A stretch of DNA of 64,000 nucleotides from Wuchereria bancrofti. Taxonomy: Eukaryota > Nematoda > Chromadorea > Rhabditida > Onchocercidae. The stretch is taken from the NCBI GenBank assembly GCA_005281725.1, contig SSBO01000007.1:186001-250000 (forward strand). The letters are read 5' to 3'. A model generated the notes under the pieces. The model saw only the letters and a program-made list of their open reading frames with translations. It had not been told where the DNA came from and ran no database searches. Positions 36,451-49,556 of the stretch are shown here, one piece after another (within the stretch, counting starts at the first letter, position 1; every line of letters begins with the position of its first letter). A program made the translations under genes and the position numbers.

Positions 36451-39400
36451 ATGCATCGATATCGTATCCACATAACGTTTACATTAGTAAAACGTTTCAA
36501 ATCAACGAAAGAAAACACCGATATTACCTATTATATACCTCCTAAAACATTTCGCCCCGCATATTATCATCCGTTAAAACCATTCGAACGTAAATCGCCG
36601 GATCCATTTCCACCATTTCCAGTAAGTGATAATTTTATTTATCAGTGCATTAAATGTAATGTATTCGACTTACGTTACGAGTGTTTTAATTAACAAATGA
36701 AGTAATGTTTCAAAGAAATAAGCATTTCATTGCTTTATTCAATTTTTCTCAAATTTTTTAATATTTTTTCCTTCTTGTAGAACGAAGGTGATGCAAGTGG
36801 CATGGGACCACGTTTGTACGATTATCAGGTAATGAGCGAACTTGTACGTAGTTTACCTAGTGCTTCGGAAAGGATTGATTTTGTTAATCCATATGAACGT
36901 GAATTTACGAAACGTGAGAAACGTTTTCATCGGTACGTGATTCATTTATTTCTTTGTTTTTCTTGGCAGAATAAATTGTTCTGTGGAGTGTTTTTTTTTC
37001 TACTTCTAATGTATTTTATTTAAGAAATGAACAGAAAATATGAGAAGCATGCACTTTCGTGCTTCACTTTTTTACAGTAAATCAGTTTACTTGGGTATGT
37101 CATCCATGAGTTATTTTTGGCATTTAGTTATATTTTAGGCCGTGGCAGGCGCAATTATTGAAAACACGAAAAGCATGGAGGATACAGTCGTTTCCGAATT
37201 TTTACGATCCGTTAAATTTTTATCAGTATATCACAAAAACAAGATGTATAGAAGGATTAAGCGAATGGTATGATGAACCTATTCCAGTGCTTACTGAAGA
37301 TTTCGAGGTAATTTCGAATTTTTATTGTCACACTCTTTGTTGCAGATGTTTCGATTTCTTACTACTTTTTTTATACTTTAATTTTTTTTTTTTACTTTTT
37401 TTTTTAATTTTCAGAATCGTTTAAGCGAAATGTTGAAATTACATTTGGAATCGTCGAGTGTTGATAGCGAACAAGAAAGGACTACGAGAATTTTGAGAAG
37501 TTTCCTGGATTTGTTGCTTGAAAATATGATTCAAAGCGGCATGTATTCTTGTCTAGCACAACAGAGGGTTTATTTTTGTTTTATAAATTGTAATTAATTA
37601 AAAACATTAGATAAAATATATTTAGAATACTGAAATTTCTAGAATTTCAATTTTATTTTTTTCAGTGTTCAAGTGAATATTAACTACTCAAAGTTGTACT
37701 AAATATACATATTTATTACTGTCTTTAAATTCTGTTAATGTTTTATTTATCTTCAGATATCTCATTCACCACGATGCGAATCATTCTGGATTCGTTGTGG
37801 ATTTGATGCTCTTTACGAAAATGTGAATACACGAAGGCATCGAGGTGATAACAGGTAGAAAAAATGAATTTTACTACTATGAGCTGATTTTTTGAAACAA
37901 AAATGAGTGAAAAATGAGAGGAAATTTTGAGCAATTCATTTTAAAATCGGAAGTTTCAATGTCAGAATTTTGAAATAATCTATTGAAATTTTAAATGTTA
38001 AAAATTTGAAGATCAAGGCTTGGTGAATTGGCTTTCGTCATGAGGGATTCATTTTCAACTCAGTTACGAACGAAACATCCATTGAAACCTGTAAATTTTG
38101 AAATCAATCAAACATAGCCAAAAAGAATATGGAACGAAATTTGCTCAAATGAGATGAAAGTCTCGACACAAGATGATTTATTTAAATTTAGTTTTACCGA
38201 AAATCCGAAACTTAGACATAGTTATGTTGCCAATATCTTCACTGCTTTATCAGTTTCATTGATTCGTTATTGAGCGACTACTGATAAATCGCACAATTGA
38301 TTAATTTAGTTATTATTGTGCCTTTCAGTTGATGTCATTTTGGGATGAGGAAGTTACGATGCCATTGTTTGATCCTTCATTTAATATTAAAGATGAATTA
38401 ATATATTCTCCTGCTATGTTTGGGATGATGGCTGATGCAGACCCATTATGGCAGTGTCCAGGATATGAACCAGATTGTGGTAAGATTTTCGAATTTCAGT
38501 CAATTTTATACTTAGAATTTTGTTCCTATGACCTTCTTTTTCATTTTTTTTTTTTTTTTTTTTTGTAATCTCTTTATGTTATTAGATCATTGTAGAAGTT
38601 CTTCCAATTGCAATAATACCTAAAAATTTTATTATTTGTAATTTTTTCCAGTGTTTCCATTCAAAACTTCTCGTTGCTATTGTTGTTTATTTCAAAAGAA
38701 AATCCAATTTTTTTTTAAATATGCTGCAATAATACCTAAAATTTTCATTATTTATAAATTATTTTTGAATTTTTAAAAATTTTAGTATTCAAATAAACTC
38801 TTCAGGTGAAGAATACAAATATGGTCAAATAGGATTTAACCTTTAAGATTTGATATCATTGTAAGAACGGAAGGAGGTAGGAAGAGGAAATAGTTCGCAA
38901 TGAATGCCTTCGAGCTTCCGCTGTTGTATCGCTCTTTTCTTGGTTAAATGCTCAAGCTCATGCGTTGGGTATGCATTTCAATTTAAACATTATTTTTTCT
39001 TTGATTGTGCAATTGTTTAATTAGCAATTTTAACTATTCTTTATAATATATTGGCATAATTTAAATAATTAAAAATTACGAGTAAGCTTTGCTAAAAATT
39101 TTCATTGAAAGCATTGGAATTTTTATTAAAAATGCCGGAAAATTTTTTAGAATCATATTAGGAAGTCGATGTTGATGTTCAGTGAGTGCATATCAGTGAT
39201 AGAAATAGTATATCAAAATGATAAAATTCAAAAATAGCAATTTGGGATTATGATTCACTTTTTCAGGTTTCACTCAATACAACGATATCGAATATCCTTT
39301 TGTATCGCAGTTAGTGTTATCTAATGGAAAGCAATTTTTCTTTGCTATAGCTCAATTGAACACTTTACTTATTAACGTGGATATTGAGGTATGTTTTTGA

Positions 39401-39843
39401 ATATATTTGTTTAGCTACACAAACTATATAGTGTTTGTTTCAGTTAATTATCTTCTGTAAAGAAAGAAGTAAATTAAAATATGCTTTTATCTAAATTAAA
39501 GTTCTTTTTTTTGACCTGTCTGATTTTTTTTTAAATTTATTGGTATGAAAATTTTTCAACTTGCTTTTCTTTTTTTTTATAGGGAATAATAAATAAACGT
39601 TCGAATTTATGCTACGTCGAAGGACCACTAAATCTATATGATCGATATGATTGCGATAAAGGTATATTTGAATTTGGTAAAAAGAATGACACTGATACAG
39701 AAATAGTAAACAATTTTAATCCACATGTGATTGGTCGATTGATGCAAATGCTTGTGAGGGATATGCCTGTAAACAAAGAGATGACAGATGATTCAATGAA
39801 AATGTCAAAGTATATTCCTGTAACATTTGATGGTATTCCGTAG
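36451..39843 (+). CDS. mrps-30: Mitochondrial ribosomal protein mL65 (MRPS30/PDCD9)
   Basis: A large-subunit mitoribosome protein. Exons: 36451-36621, 36781-36932, 37139-37307, 37415-37567, 37757-37854, 38012-38090, 38329-38479, 38806-38968, 39267-39388 and 39583-39843. The N-terminus is basic and Ser/Thr-containing (MHRYRIHITFTLVKRFKSTK), fitting a mitochondrial import signal. Family features are PWQAQLLKTRKAWRIQSFP, YQYITKT, CESFWIRCG, and the conserved core ASAVVSLFSWLNAQAHALGF, YPFVSQLVLSNGKQFFFAIA, QLNTLL. Exon 38806-38968 starts correctly (EEYKYGQIGFNL) but hits an in-frame TAA at 38844. The correct frame resumes at 38881 (EEIVRNECLRASAVV). A missing T plus removal of the 20-base GT...AG segment 38861-38880 would restore a 499-residue frame, but so short an intron is implausible. 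A base error or a disabling mutation is possible. Confidence 0.87.
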
Positions 39844-41218
39844 TATATTATGTGATGAAAGAATCTGTCAAATAAAATATTGAAATTTATTACAAAGCAT
39901 TCTTTAAATTGTTATTATTACTTAATGTTGAGGAATTTTGAGATTGTTACTGTTATGTGATATTTCCAATAATATTCTAAAAACATTTCCATCATCCATT
40001 CATTCCAAATTTCATAAAATTTCGATATAATAAATGTTTTGAATTATGAATTACATAGATCCATAAATAGATTAATTTTTTCCATGAAAAATAATAAACC
40101 TAAAAGAAGTAGCTTTGGATCAAATATCAGTGAATTCTGGAGCTTACTGGAATAATCATACGATAAAATCATTCTTTATTAGTTTGTACTCTCTAATCAA
40201 TATTGTAATTTATAATAGTTCTGTAATATTTTCAAACTAAACTATATGTACGCCATATTCCAGCTTGCGATTTCTTTCTCATTGTTTAACATATATCAAA
40301 ATAGCTTTAAAATAAGATCAGAATTGTTGTTTCATTCCATTTTCTATTCATCTGATCATTGCTAACAACTAATCTTGAAGAAGTTAAAGCTTCACATTCC
40401 CCTCATCTAAGACTGGAAATGTTGCTCTGATTTTGACTGTAATGTCATGGACGTAAACGACAAATTATACTCTTAACATTTCCCAATTACTTAAATAAAC
40501 TTCATCTATTTATTGGTCATATTGTACTAGTTAGTATCAACTTGTCAGTAAAAGTGAAGTAGTAGGGAGACAAGCCTTTTTTTTAACAGAAGTTTCATCT
40601 TGTGACATTTAAATCATCTCGTGACGGAATGATGAAATGTAATTTACGCAGTTTTTGACGTCAGACTCTACTAAGACTTGTATGAACTTAGCCGTAGGAG
40701 AATTATATCTTTTAGCAAATTGCATAAGAAACTTTCCACTGTTTTCATATTTTCATGTATTGTTATTTCAATATAAATTGTTGCTGAGCTTACAACAATG
40801 AGATTTTCATTTTCATGACATGTAATGTATGAATGGTAGGATCACATTATGATAGACTTATATGTCGCAGTTTACGTATGTAAAGAATTTGAAAATACTA
40901 TTGCCTTATCAATAATCTCACGTACCAGATTGTAGAGGTACGAAAGTCACTGATTAATGCCAAAATGAAAAAAGAAATGATTTTAATCCTTATTTGATTC
41001 AGTAGGATCTGCCATTTGTAGAGGACAAAATACGAGTAGTATTTTAGACGTAATGTGTTCATTGTGTTTGAGTGTGTTAAGAGATAAATCAATTATTTTT
41101 AATATGCGGACATAAAAAATCATTACAAAATATTGAAAACTTTGAAAAAAAAAATCATTCCCAATGCATGTTGACATCACAATTCAATCAGTCATCATTC
41201 CCTAACACACTTCAGGTT
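39844..41218. other. Convergent 3' interval between the mL65 and Rpn10 genes
   Basis: Non-coding DNA between the two 3' ends. No open frame with family features on either strand; a minus-strand frame near 40983-41180 is AT-driven. A poly(A) signal for mL65 lies at 39871-39876. Confidence 0.5.
39871..39876 (+). terminator. Poly(A) signal AATAAA for the mL65 gene
   Basis: AATAAA starts 28 bases after the TAG stop of the mL65 gene and is the only close match in its 3' flank. It supports a short 3' UTR. Confidence 0.6.
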
Positions 41219-44200
41219 TTATTTTGTCGACTGATTGTCTTTATCTTCTTTCTGGAAATATTAAAATATAAGCCTATATTTCTACCAGTATTACTTACTT
41301 GGAAGGTTGTATAATTGTTAGGAAAAACTTACCTTTTCTTTTGCCGCAGCAGCACTGTTGACCGCATCACGAACTTCTTGCGAATTTGGATCTACGCCTG
41401 GTAGATCCGCCAAAAGTTGACGAAGTAATTCAGGATCACTCATTAATTGTCCAAGTTGATCATCTTCGGTCTATAAAAATAGGAAAATGTAATATGACAA
41501 ACTAATACAATACTAAAGCACTATTTTCATAACTACAGAGACTAAGAGGCATCACTTAACTGATTTTATCGCAGGATACAATTCCTAGCATAATTTTGCT
41601 AATTGAATCTAACATGCAAATTAAAACTTACTGTACTTCATTCGATTATCTAAATAACTTTGCTGTGGAATTTGGAAATCTTTCTCTTAACTTGAAAGAT
41701 AAACTTCATATAGGATTATAGCATAAAATTAAGACTGAATCTTTAAAATTTTAAAATTCATATATTCTACAGTTAGTTCCAAAAGTTTTAGGGTAACATG
41801 CGGAACTATACGCGTGCTGTAGCGCTTCAAATATAAAAATTCTGAAAAAGAAAAAAGGAAGCTACCATAGTAGCATCCTGTGTAGACGCTGAATCGTCAA
41901 CTTCCATCTGCTCGGCAGTACCGCTCTGATTTACTTTCGGTGGAGTAGTAGCAGCAGTTTCCATTGCAGACATTTCAGTTGTCGTTGTCGATTGACCAGT
42001 TGTGGTGGTATTTTGGGAAGGTGTCTGTAGTGTGGCGGAACTAGCAGCACCTGTACCTTCCTGCATTGACATACGTAATGCCCATTCCAATTGCTGTTCT
42101 TCGGTCATCGCTCCAGGATCCATTGTCATAATGTCATCTTAAAATGACAAACAAAATTTGCAAACATTTTCGAAAGACTACTTCAAATCTGCATCAAAAA
42201 TATGTAACAATTGTTTGTTATTTGTTGGAATTTAAAATAGATGAACAATTTTTCCTGTATGTTAAAGCTAAAATTACTTACTTCCAGCAGTATTTGCTGG
42301 CTGTAATTCACCATCATCTGTTCCGCCACCTCTTTGTCGTTGTCGCTGTTCCTCCAATGAAACACGAAGTGCCTTAAATTGTGAAACTTTTTAAATAAAA
42401 AAAAAGGAAAAAAAGAATACTTCCACCGCTTCTTTATAGTGGTTTTAGATTTTGACAGCAGTAGAGTATGTTATCATAATTTGATAATCCAATTTTTTAT
42501 ACATTAATAAAAAATACAAATTATAACCAGTGCTAAATCAGGATCATCTTCAGGATCAATCCCGAACTCAAATCCACCTCCACCTGAAGCTACTACTGGT
42601 GCAGCAGTACCATCTTCACCGCGACATATTGGTGAAGACACCAATGCTTCCGTAAGTGAAGAACTAGCCGGAACAACTACCAAATTCGAACCACTTCCTT
42701 CTCTAAACAAGATCGAAAGAAAATAACAAATACAATAGAAAATATGAAAGTGCTGAGTGCTATATAACTAGAATTTTTTAAAGGTTATAATTCTTAGTTC
42801 AAAAATTGAGAGATAACAATCCTACATTCAAATAAAAGTTATACAAGTTCGGGATTGATCATTAGCTTGTTGTGCCAAAATTCAACCACCCAGTAGAATA
42901 AACAATGTTCATCAGCGTATTGTATAGAACTCGATTTAGCTATTTAAGCTAGTTATTAAAAAACAAATTTCTTGTTATCACTCACTTTCCATTTAACGTT
43001 TCGATAAACTGTCCCATAATTTCACTATCGGTTGAATCCGCTTCACCAAAGCATATAACATCTACTTGGACTTTCTCTTTCTTCAATTTCTTCGCAAGCT
43101 TTGTAAGCTGAAATTTTTTATAAACTTTTTTCTACATTGAGTTAATCTCAATGTCAGCCTATATTCTCTGCTATGCATGAATCACGATGAAAAATGAAAC
43201 GATGAGTAGGGTGAATCAGTGGCACCATGGAGATTTTACATAAAAATAGAACAGCAAATGACAATTTAAGAAAAGAATTGAGAATGATAAGACAAAGAGA
43301 GAGAAGAATAATAAACAAACCTCAGCAGAATTCAAATGATTAATTGGGCTACCAACAAAGACAACAATTCGCATTTTGTGATTTCTATTTTGACGATGCT
43401 TTAACGCCAAGTGTGCCACTTTGATTGCATTGATAAAATTTGATGCACCCTGCAAAAAAAAGGTTTTTGTCATGGCATTTGATTTTATGGTTTCTAAGAA
43501 GTAAAATTCTTTGCTATATAACATCAATCGAACAATATATACGAATTAATAATTTGCTTATATAAAAATGGGTAATGTCCGTCAAAAAAGTACATATTTG
43601 TTAAAGCTGTTCATAATTTCCATAATAGTGTTATACATGCTGGTTTACCTGGTTTCAATTACAAATACTTTCTCCAAACATTTTACACCTCAGAGGGAAA
43701 GAAAAGTTTTCGGAAAATAATTATGTGACTTTCTCTATACAATGGTTTAATGGATAGCATTCAGGAAACCGGCACCAACGTAATTGGTGGCATGCTGCTA
43801 CGATTCTGTGTGATATTTGTACTATTATTAACAGAGAATTGCAACGACATGATCACTTACCTTTGGTTCCACTTGATGAAGTTTCATAAATAGCTTTCCG
43901 TTTTCTTGAGTTAAAGTTGTCAGCACTTCCACGGTGCTGTAATTACACATTTTTTACATTTACTCATCAACTCATTTATTGACAGATTAAAGTAAAGAGT
44001 CAAGTGGTTGACTTTTTTTTCGAAAAATAATCCACCAGTCGAAGATACAGTTTTGACATCCTGAAGATTTAATTCTTCTAGATGTGTTTCACTCAATAAT
44101 TTGAATATGGCGTTTAACAAAGTATCTAATGTACGAAAAAAAAAGAGCTCAAGATGCGCTAAATCAAATTTTTCACTTATATATTCTTTTAGAGTTAATA

Positions 44201-45038
44201 CTAGAATATCATATAGCAAGATCTTAACTGATGATATCTTAGGAAATAATACTTAATTTCCAACTGATGACACCTCTGATAACAAGAACTTACTTCTTAA
44301 CTGAAATTAACTGCCATAGAAAGACCTTATTCTTTATTAAAACTATTCTTTACTTAGTAAAATTAAAGACAAGCCTAACAATCACCAAAAAACATACTCA
44401 GCCATCGCAATCAAGCCAACAGCATTTTCCGGATTAGCACGAAGTTTACACTGCAACACCAAATTCACAGCATCTTGTTGACATTGTAAACGAGTTGGTG
44501 CAAAATCACCATTTCGCATCCACTCGGAATTATCAACGCTGAAAATATCACGTAAAGTGTATCACACATACGCTTCAACAACGTGTTGAAACATGAACAT
44601 ACGAATATCATACAATATTTTCTAAAATATAAAGCAACACTTACGACTATATCAGCATGCAGAAGTTTTACTCCAAAAAAAATTGCCCCTAACATCAGTG
44701 TTATTCGGAGGAACTATGGCGCTACAACAAGTTACATAAGGTATAAAAGCTCCTTCTCTTTCTATATTATCATGAAGCAATTCTTTCCTGTATATATTAC
44801 CATAAATCAATTTTTATGTATGCCAGCTTATTTTGATAGTTTGAAAACTTGCAGTTTGTTTTTTGAATTGTTTAAATATCTTGAAAAATGACTAGAGATA
44901 TGTTGTTGGATACCTAATTAATATTGTTAGGTAAACTTCCAATTCCTTTAGAAGATATAAAAGCATTACAAAGGCCAAAAAAAAATAGTGCGAAGAAAAG
45001 CCTTTAACCTACCAAATCATCGTACTTTCCTGAACCAT
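41219..45038 (-). CDS. rpn-10: 26S proteasome ubiquitin receptor Rpn10 / PSMD4
   Basis: A regulatory-particle subunit that binds polyubiquitin through UIM motifs and docks through a VWA domain. Ten exons join in phase: 45013-45038, 44398-44538, 43861-43936, 43321-43449, 42986-43107, 42528-42702, 42282-42372, 41866-42137, 41333-41470 and 41219-41251, giving 400 residues (human about 377). The VWA domain (about 1-190) starts [20 protein letters not shown], with the usual VDNSE, then [40 protein letters not shown] and [13 protein letters not shown]1 is [23 protein letters not shown]2 is [16 protein letters not shown] Thr/Ser-rich spacer and a C-terminal helix ([20 protein letters not shown]) follow, then a Lys/Asp-rich end. 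All features match the family. It is divergently arranged with uev-1. Confidence 0.96.
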
Positions 45039-46562
45039 TGTGTCGTATTGTTAGATGTGCTTGAAAATCAGTGCCAATCAATTAACTGAAATAATTAGCA
45101 AGATTTTTTATGCATACGGTAAAATTAGTTGATTTAATCATCATCAGTTTCTTGCATAATTAAAGATAAATCATTGAATAAAATCCTTTCCATTCTATAT
45201 TATCATAAAGCAACTTTCAAGTATTTTAGCTCATTTTGGTAATTTGAAATATCTTCTTTCATGTAATTTCTTTCAATCTTCCAAATTTCTTGCAAAATTG
45301 ATCAGAAGTATTTTGTTAGGTAACAAATTAATTAAAATCTCCAGTTCTCTTGGTATGTATACAACGTATAAAATACGCGAGGAAAGTAAATGTTGATAAA
45401 AATTAGTGCGATAATGATAATCAGCAAAGAAATTTCAAACAAACGAAATGCTTGGAGTGTGATAGTGTATAACACATACATTTTCTACGTCATAAGTTAG
45501 CTTCTCATTAATCATATGTTACGTCTGTTTATAAACAGGAGAGTCTAACTTGTGACTGCGCTAGAAAATATCAGTAATTAATGAGGTGTATAATAGCATA
45601 TCAGTAATTAATAGTTTAGTAATTCTTACATAATGGTAATTTTCACATTCATTGATAACTTACATAATCTAATCCTATTAGTATAAAAATTAACATATTC
45701 AAATGTAACAAAAGCAAAAAATAATGTGTATTAACAGTTCACGTTCGTCAGAAACTCAGCCGTAAATACGTTTCAACCAGAATGTAAACTTCAACTAAAA
45801 TCCTTTTCGTCATCATAAGTGATACAAGTTAGGTTTGGATAACGTTTCACAGTGGGTATTATAAATGGACTGAAAATTATTACATAGCGAGATGATGCAC
45901 ATTTGGTCGTTTAAAGTTGTGAAGAGATTTCCGGTTGCTTGGTGAGAGATGGATTAGGTGTTTTGTTGATGTTTTATATTTGTATTAATTAAGTCAGGCT
46001 TTTTTGTTTTTTTTTTTTACGTTATACTAATTAGTTATTCAATGTATTACTGCTGAAAATACTAAGTCTAATGATATTAATGTGCGCATTTGTACAATCG
46101 ATTTTTTTTTTCAGTTGTTGTTTTATCATTTAGTTTTGCTTCATCTATAATTAGAGATGTGAAACGAGACAGATATTATGAAGTTCTGTGTTAAATATTA
46201 TGATAACAAGTTAGCAACTATTAGATATGGTAGTACGATAGAAAATGTAGTAAATATAATTTAAGGAAAATTTTATCCAGGATATAGTATATTACATCTT
46301 TGTTGCATTCAGTTAGCAGAAGGAATTAACATTGAAATTTCAATCTGCATGAAATATTAATAAAGCATGAAATAGCATATTTTGAAGGTTTTAGTCTGTA
46401 TAAAATGTTGATAGCAATGTTGTGATATGTAATTGAATTAAAATTGCTAATTGTTATATTGCAGCGTTGTAAGCTAAAGTATATGTTCTGCTGCCGTATT
46501 AGCAGCACATTAATTCTAGACTTGTTGACGTGCGTGGAGATTCGTCACTTCAGGATATCATC
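45039..46562. promoter_or_regulatory. Divergent upstream region of rpn-10 and uev-1
   Basis: About 1.5 kb between two outward-facing start codons, AT-rich, with no recognised core element. An ATATCAGTAATTAAT direct repeat at about 45568-45612 is the only pattern I noted. Open frames on both strands near 46326-46713 overlap uev-1 exon 2 or look like chance. Confidence 0.4.
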
Positions 46563-47761
46563 ATGGGTTAGTTTCAGTGTATTTTCGACTTCAGTTATTA
46601 GTTTCTTTTTTTTTTATTACACCTTAGCATCTATGCCGTTTATGATTTTCAAGCATCCGAAAAAGTTTTTTAGTAGATGTTCCTCGAAATTTTCGTTTAC
46701 TGGAAGAACTTGAAGATGGGCAGAAAGGCAAAGGTGATGGCAATATATCTTGGGGGCTTGAAGATGATGATGATATGACATTAACGCGTTGGACAGGAAT
46801 GATTATTGGGCCTCCAAGAGTTGGCTTTTCTTTTTTTCTTTCCAATTAAATTTGTATAAAAATTTTGCCGACAAAAGTTTTTCTTTGGTTATTACTGGTG
46901 GTTGCTTCAAACGATAAAATGATTTAAAAGATAAAATACAGCTTGGAAGATTATTCCGAATGTTTCGATCCATTAATTTTACTAAATATAAGACTATATG
47001 TTGGTAGGACCATGGAGAATTTGTCAAACAAGCTAACGATTAGTAGTCTAATTATGTACTCAGTCAACGACCAGTAATCTAATTAGTTATCCAGCCACTT
47101 TGTTTAATCTACCTATTGGTTAAACTGTCGATGTTGCTATAATTTAGACTCCATTCGAATCCAGAATATATAATTTACGCATTGAATGTGGTCAAAATTA
47201 TCCAAAGGAAGCACCGACTGTACGGTTTACGACAAAAATCAACCTGAACGGCGTAAATCAAGCTAATGGCATGGTAGTTACTTAACTTTTTGCTGAGTTG
47301 TGCTGAATTCTGTATATTTATGATGCAAAACATGGAGTTAGAATTGCTAAAATGAAGCAGATGAATTTCTAAATTTCCGAAAATTTGGATGAAAGTTTTT
47401 AAAGTTGTTTCTGGGATTGTGTAGTTAAATTTATATAAAGTTGTGTGCCCGAATTTTTCTTAGTTCATTTTCTTTCTCAGTCTTTTTAGAGATGGCACTT
47501 TTTCCGCAGTTTTTTTTTTTCGTTTTTTTTTGTTTTGTTTTAATAAATGTCAACAGAAATAACTTTGAAAATATTATGGATAAAATAATATTCAAGTGTA
47601 AAAGTATTTAATCGCAGGTGGATAGGCGATGCGTACCCGTTCTTCGTCAGTGGAGTAGCACTTTTTATATCAAAACGATTCTTGAAGATATAAGAAAGAC
47701 AATGATGACTGCAAAGGAGAATATGAAGTTACCACAACCTCCAGAGGGTGCCACATATTAG
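46563..47761 (+). CDS. uev-1: Ubiquitin-conjugating enzyme E2 variant (UEV1/UBE2V/Mms2-like)
   Basis: A catalytically inactive E2 variant that pairs with Ubc13 to build Lys63-linked ubiquitin chains in DNA damage tolerance and signalling. Four exons (46563-46566, 46674-46819, 47148-47273, 47618-47761) give 139 residues, normal for the family (UBE2V2 has 145). The first exon holds only ATG plus one base. The order is [62 protein letters not shown], and the C-terminal [14 protein letters not shown], almost identical to the vertebrate end. The active-site Cys of true E2s is absent, as expected for a UEV. Alternative longer N-termini are possible because the start exon is so small. Confidence 0.95.
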
Positions 47762-49556
47762 GATTTCGTTTTTCCTTATGTTCTAAGATTTCCATATTCA
47801 GCAGTGCATCTTCTGTTATTTATTGTTAATATTTAATAGTAAATTTAATTTCATCACGTGATCAGTTTTTGACTTTTTGCCTGGAAAAGAATGGAAACCA
47901 GTTGATTTTTGTACTGAGAAAAAAAATATTGGAATGTTAAAATTACTAATACCATCGTTTCTTGATCTGTATATTATTGTTCTTGATTTAATTACAACTT
48001 CAGTGCTTGATTATTCCATCCATTCGCCGTAAGTTAATCTGCTCCACGTAGCATCTCCGTTAATTTCATTTTGATTGAAATCGGTTTCAGGTGTATTTAT
48101 TCATCTTACGCGATTTATAAGGTTGATCTATGTGTAGGTGAGGTGTGCATCAATGTGTTTATGTCCATTTGTTTTGATGGTCTAAGTTAGATATGAATTT
48201 GCATATTTGTTACCCTTGTCAAGTTTTCGGAGTGCTACTATCTTTTGCTATTTTCTTTCGCCCTTATCACATCTCTCTTCTTAATTCTAATTATTTCAAG
48301 AGAATGCTGTTGTTCGTGATGTTATCATTTGTAGGATGTTACGGATTTTAATGAGCACTAAATTCAATTGACATATTCTCTAATATGTCTGACATTTATA
48401 TTGGCAATGTTGTATTGAAGTTTTTTTTTTTTTATTGTATGATACATTTGTTTTTGTAAGTGATAGAAAAGCGATTGTTATCGGAACAAGTGAATGTGTC
48501 GCAACAGCGTCTTATGAAATTTCCGGTTTTTTCTAGGATCATCGGAAAGCATTAATGTTGGTGCCTGATGAGAACAGCAGGGACAATGTTGCTAAGAGAT
48601 ATTAGGTGGGAGTTTTGCTGAATGATCCAGGATTTCGATTGTTTGTTCATACTTGTTTTAGGAAAAAGTATTTGAACAAATAAATGGTCACCGCTTATAA
48701 AATTGCGCCAGTTTATTGCTTTGCTATAAATGAAATACTTATTTAGTTATATTGGGTTGTTCTTTGCTTCAGTTATCATTTTTGATTAATTGATTTTCAA
48801 GTTTTATCGTGACTACTATTTAAAATGAAAACAGCTTTGAATGAATATTTTGTGCTTTTGATTTTTTTCTTAATGAGGTCGTTATAATCGGTATTGTATT
48901 TAGCATGACTAACGTATATACGTTTGATGATTCTGCTTTTCTTTCTAGCTTCTTTTACAAGCATTTACACTACGCCAACTTTAAACAAAAAAAAATTCCC
49001 AACTGATATTCGTTAGATGTTTCTTGACGATTCAACTGTTCAGTAGCAATTGTTTTGAGTTTTTAAGTATGTTTACAACAAAGCTGATAGTGCGTGTGAA
49101 CTGCCTTCTCTTATGTCAGATGTCGAAATATCAATATTATGACACGGAACCCTTTTTGATGATATCTTTAAGTGAGATACTAGTTTAATACAAAATTCTA
49201 TTCTTGAACATTTTTAATATGAATGTAACATGAGGTGTTAAGTCTCATCTCACATTTACATTGTTTTATATTGTTTCAGGTCACTACAAAATGTCTGGTG
49301 CAAAAAGCCATTTCATGCTGCTTTAATATATCTAGAACTAATTAACGACATTCGGTTTATTATTTTATTTGTGATCTAAATTATGTAGGGAAAGAAAAAC
49401 AAGTAATTGTGAGTTAGTCTATTTTCTTTTAAATTGTAAGTAAGCGTGGTATTTATGTCGTTTTGAAATCGGCGCAATATCGGTTTGCTCTACAACCTAT
49501 TAATTTACAGGCTTTTTTCTACTGTATGTGACGATTCGCGATGAGATCGTGACATA
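47762..49556. other. Intergenic interval between uev-1 and the BRWD gene
   Basis: About 1.8 kb between two plus-strand genes. AT-rich with T runs (for example 48420-48434). I see no exons with family similarity and no RNA gene. Confidence 0.5.

Noticed and set aside
38861..38880. A genuine 20-base intron in the mL65 gene
   Set aside because: It begins GT and ends AG, but is far below the size usable by the spliceosome and still needs a further base change to restore the frame.
46444..46713. Plus-strand frame overlapping uev-1 exon 2
   Set aside because: It is in a different frame from the conserved UEV sequence and crosses its intron 1.
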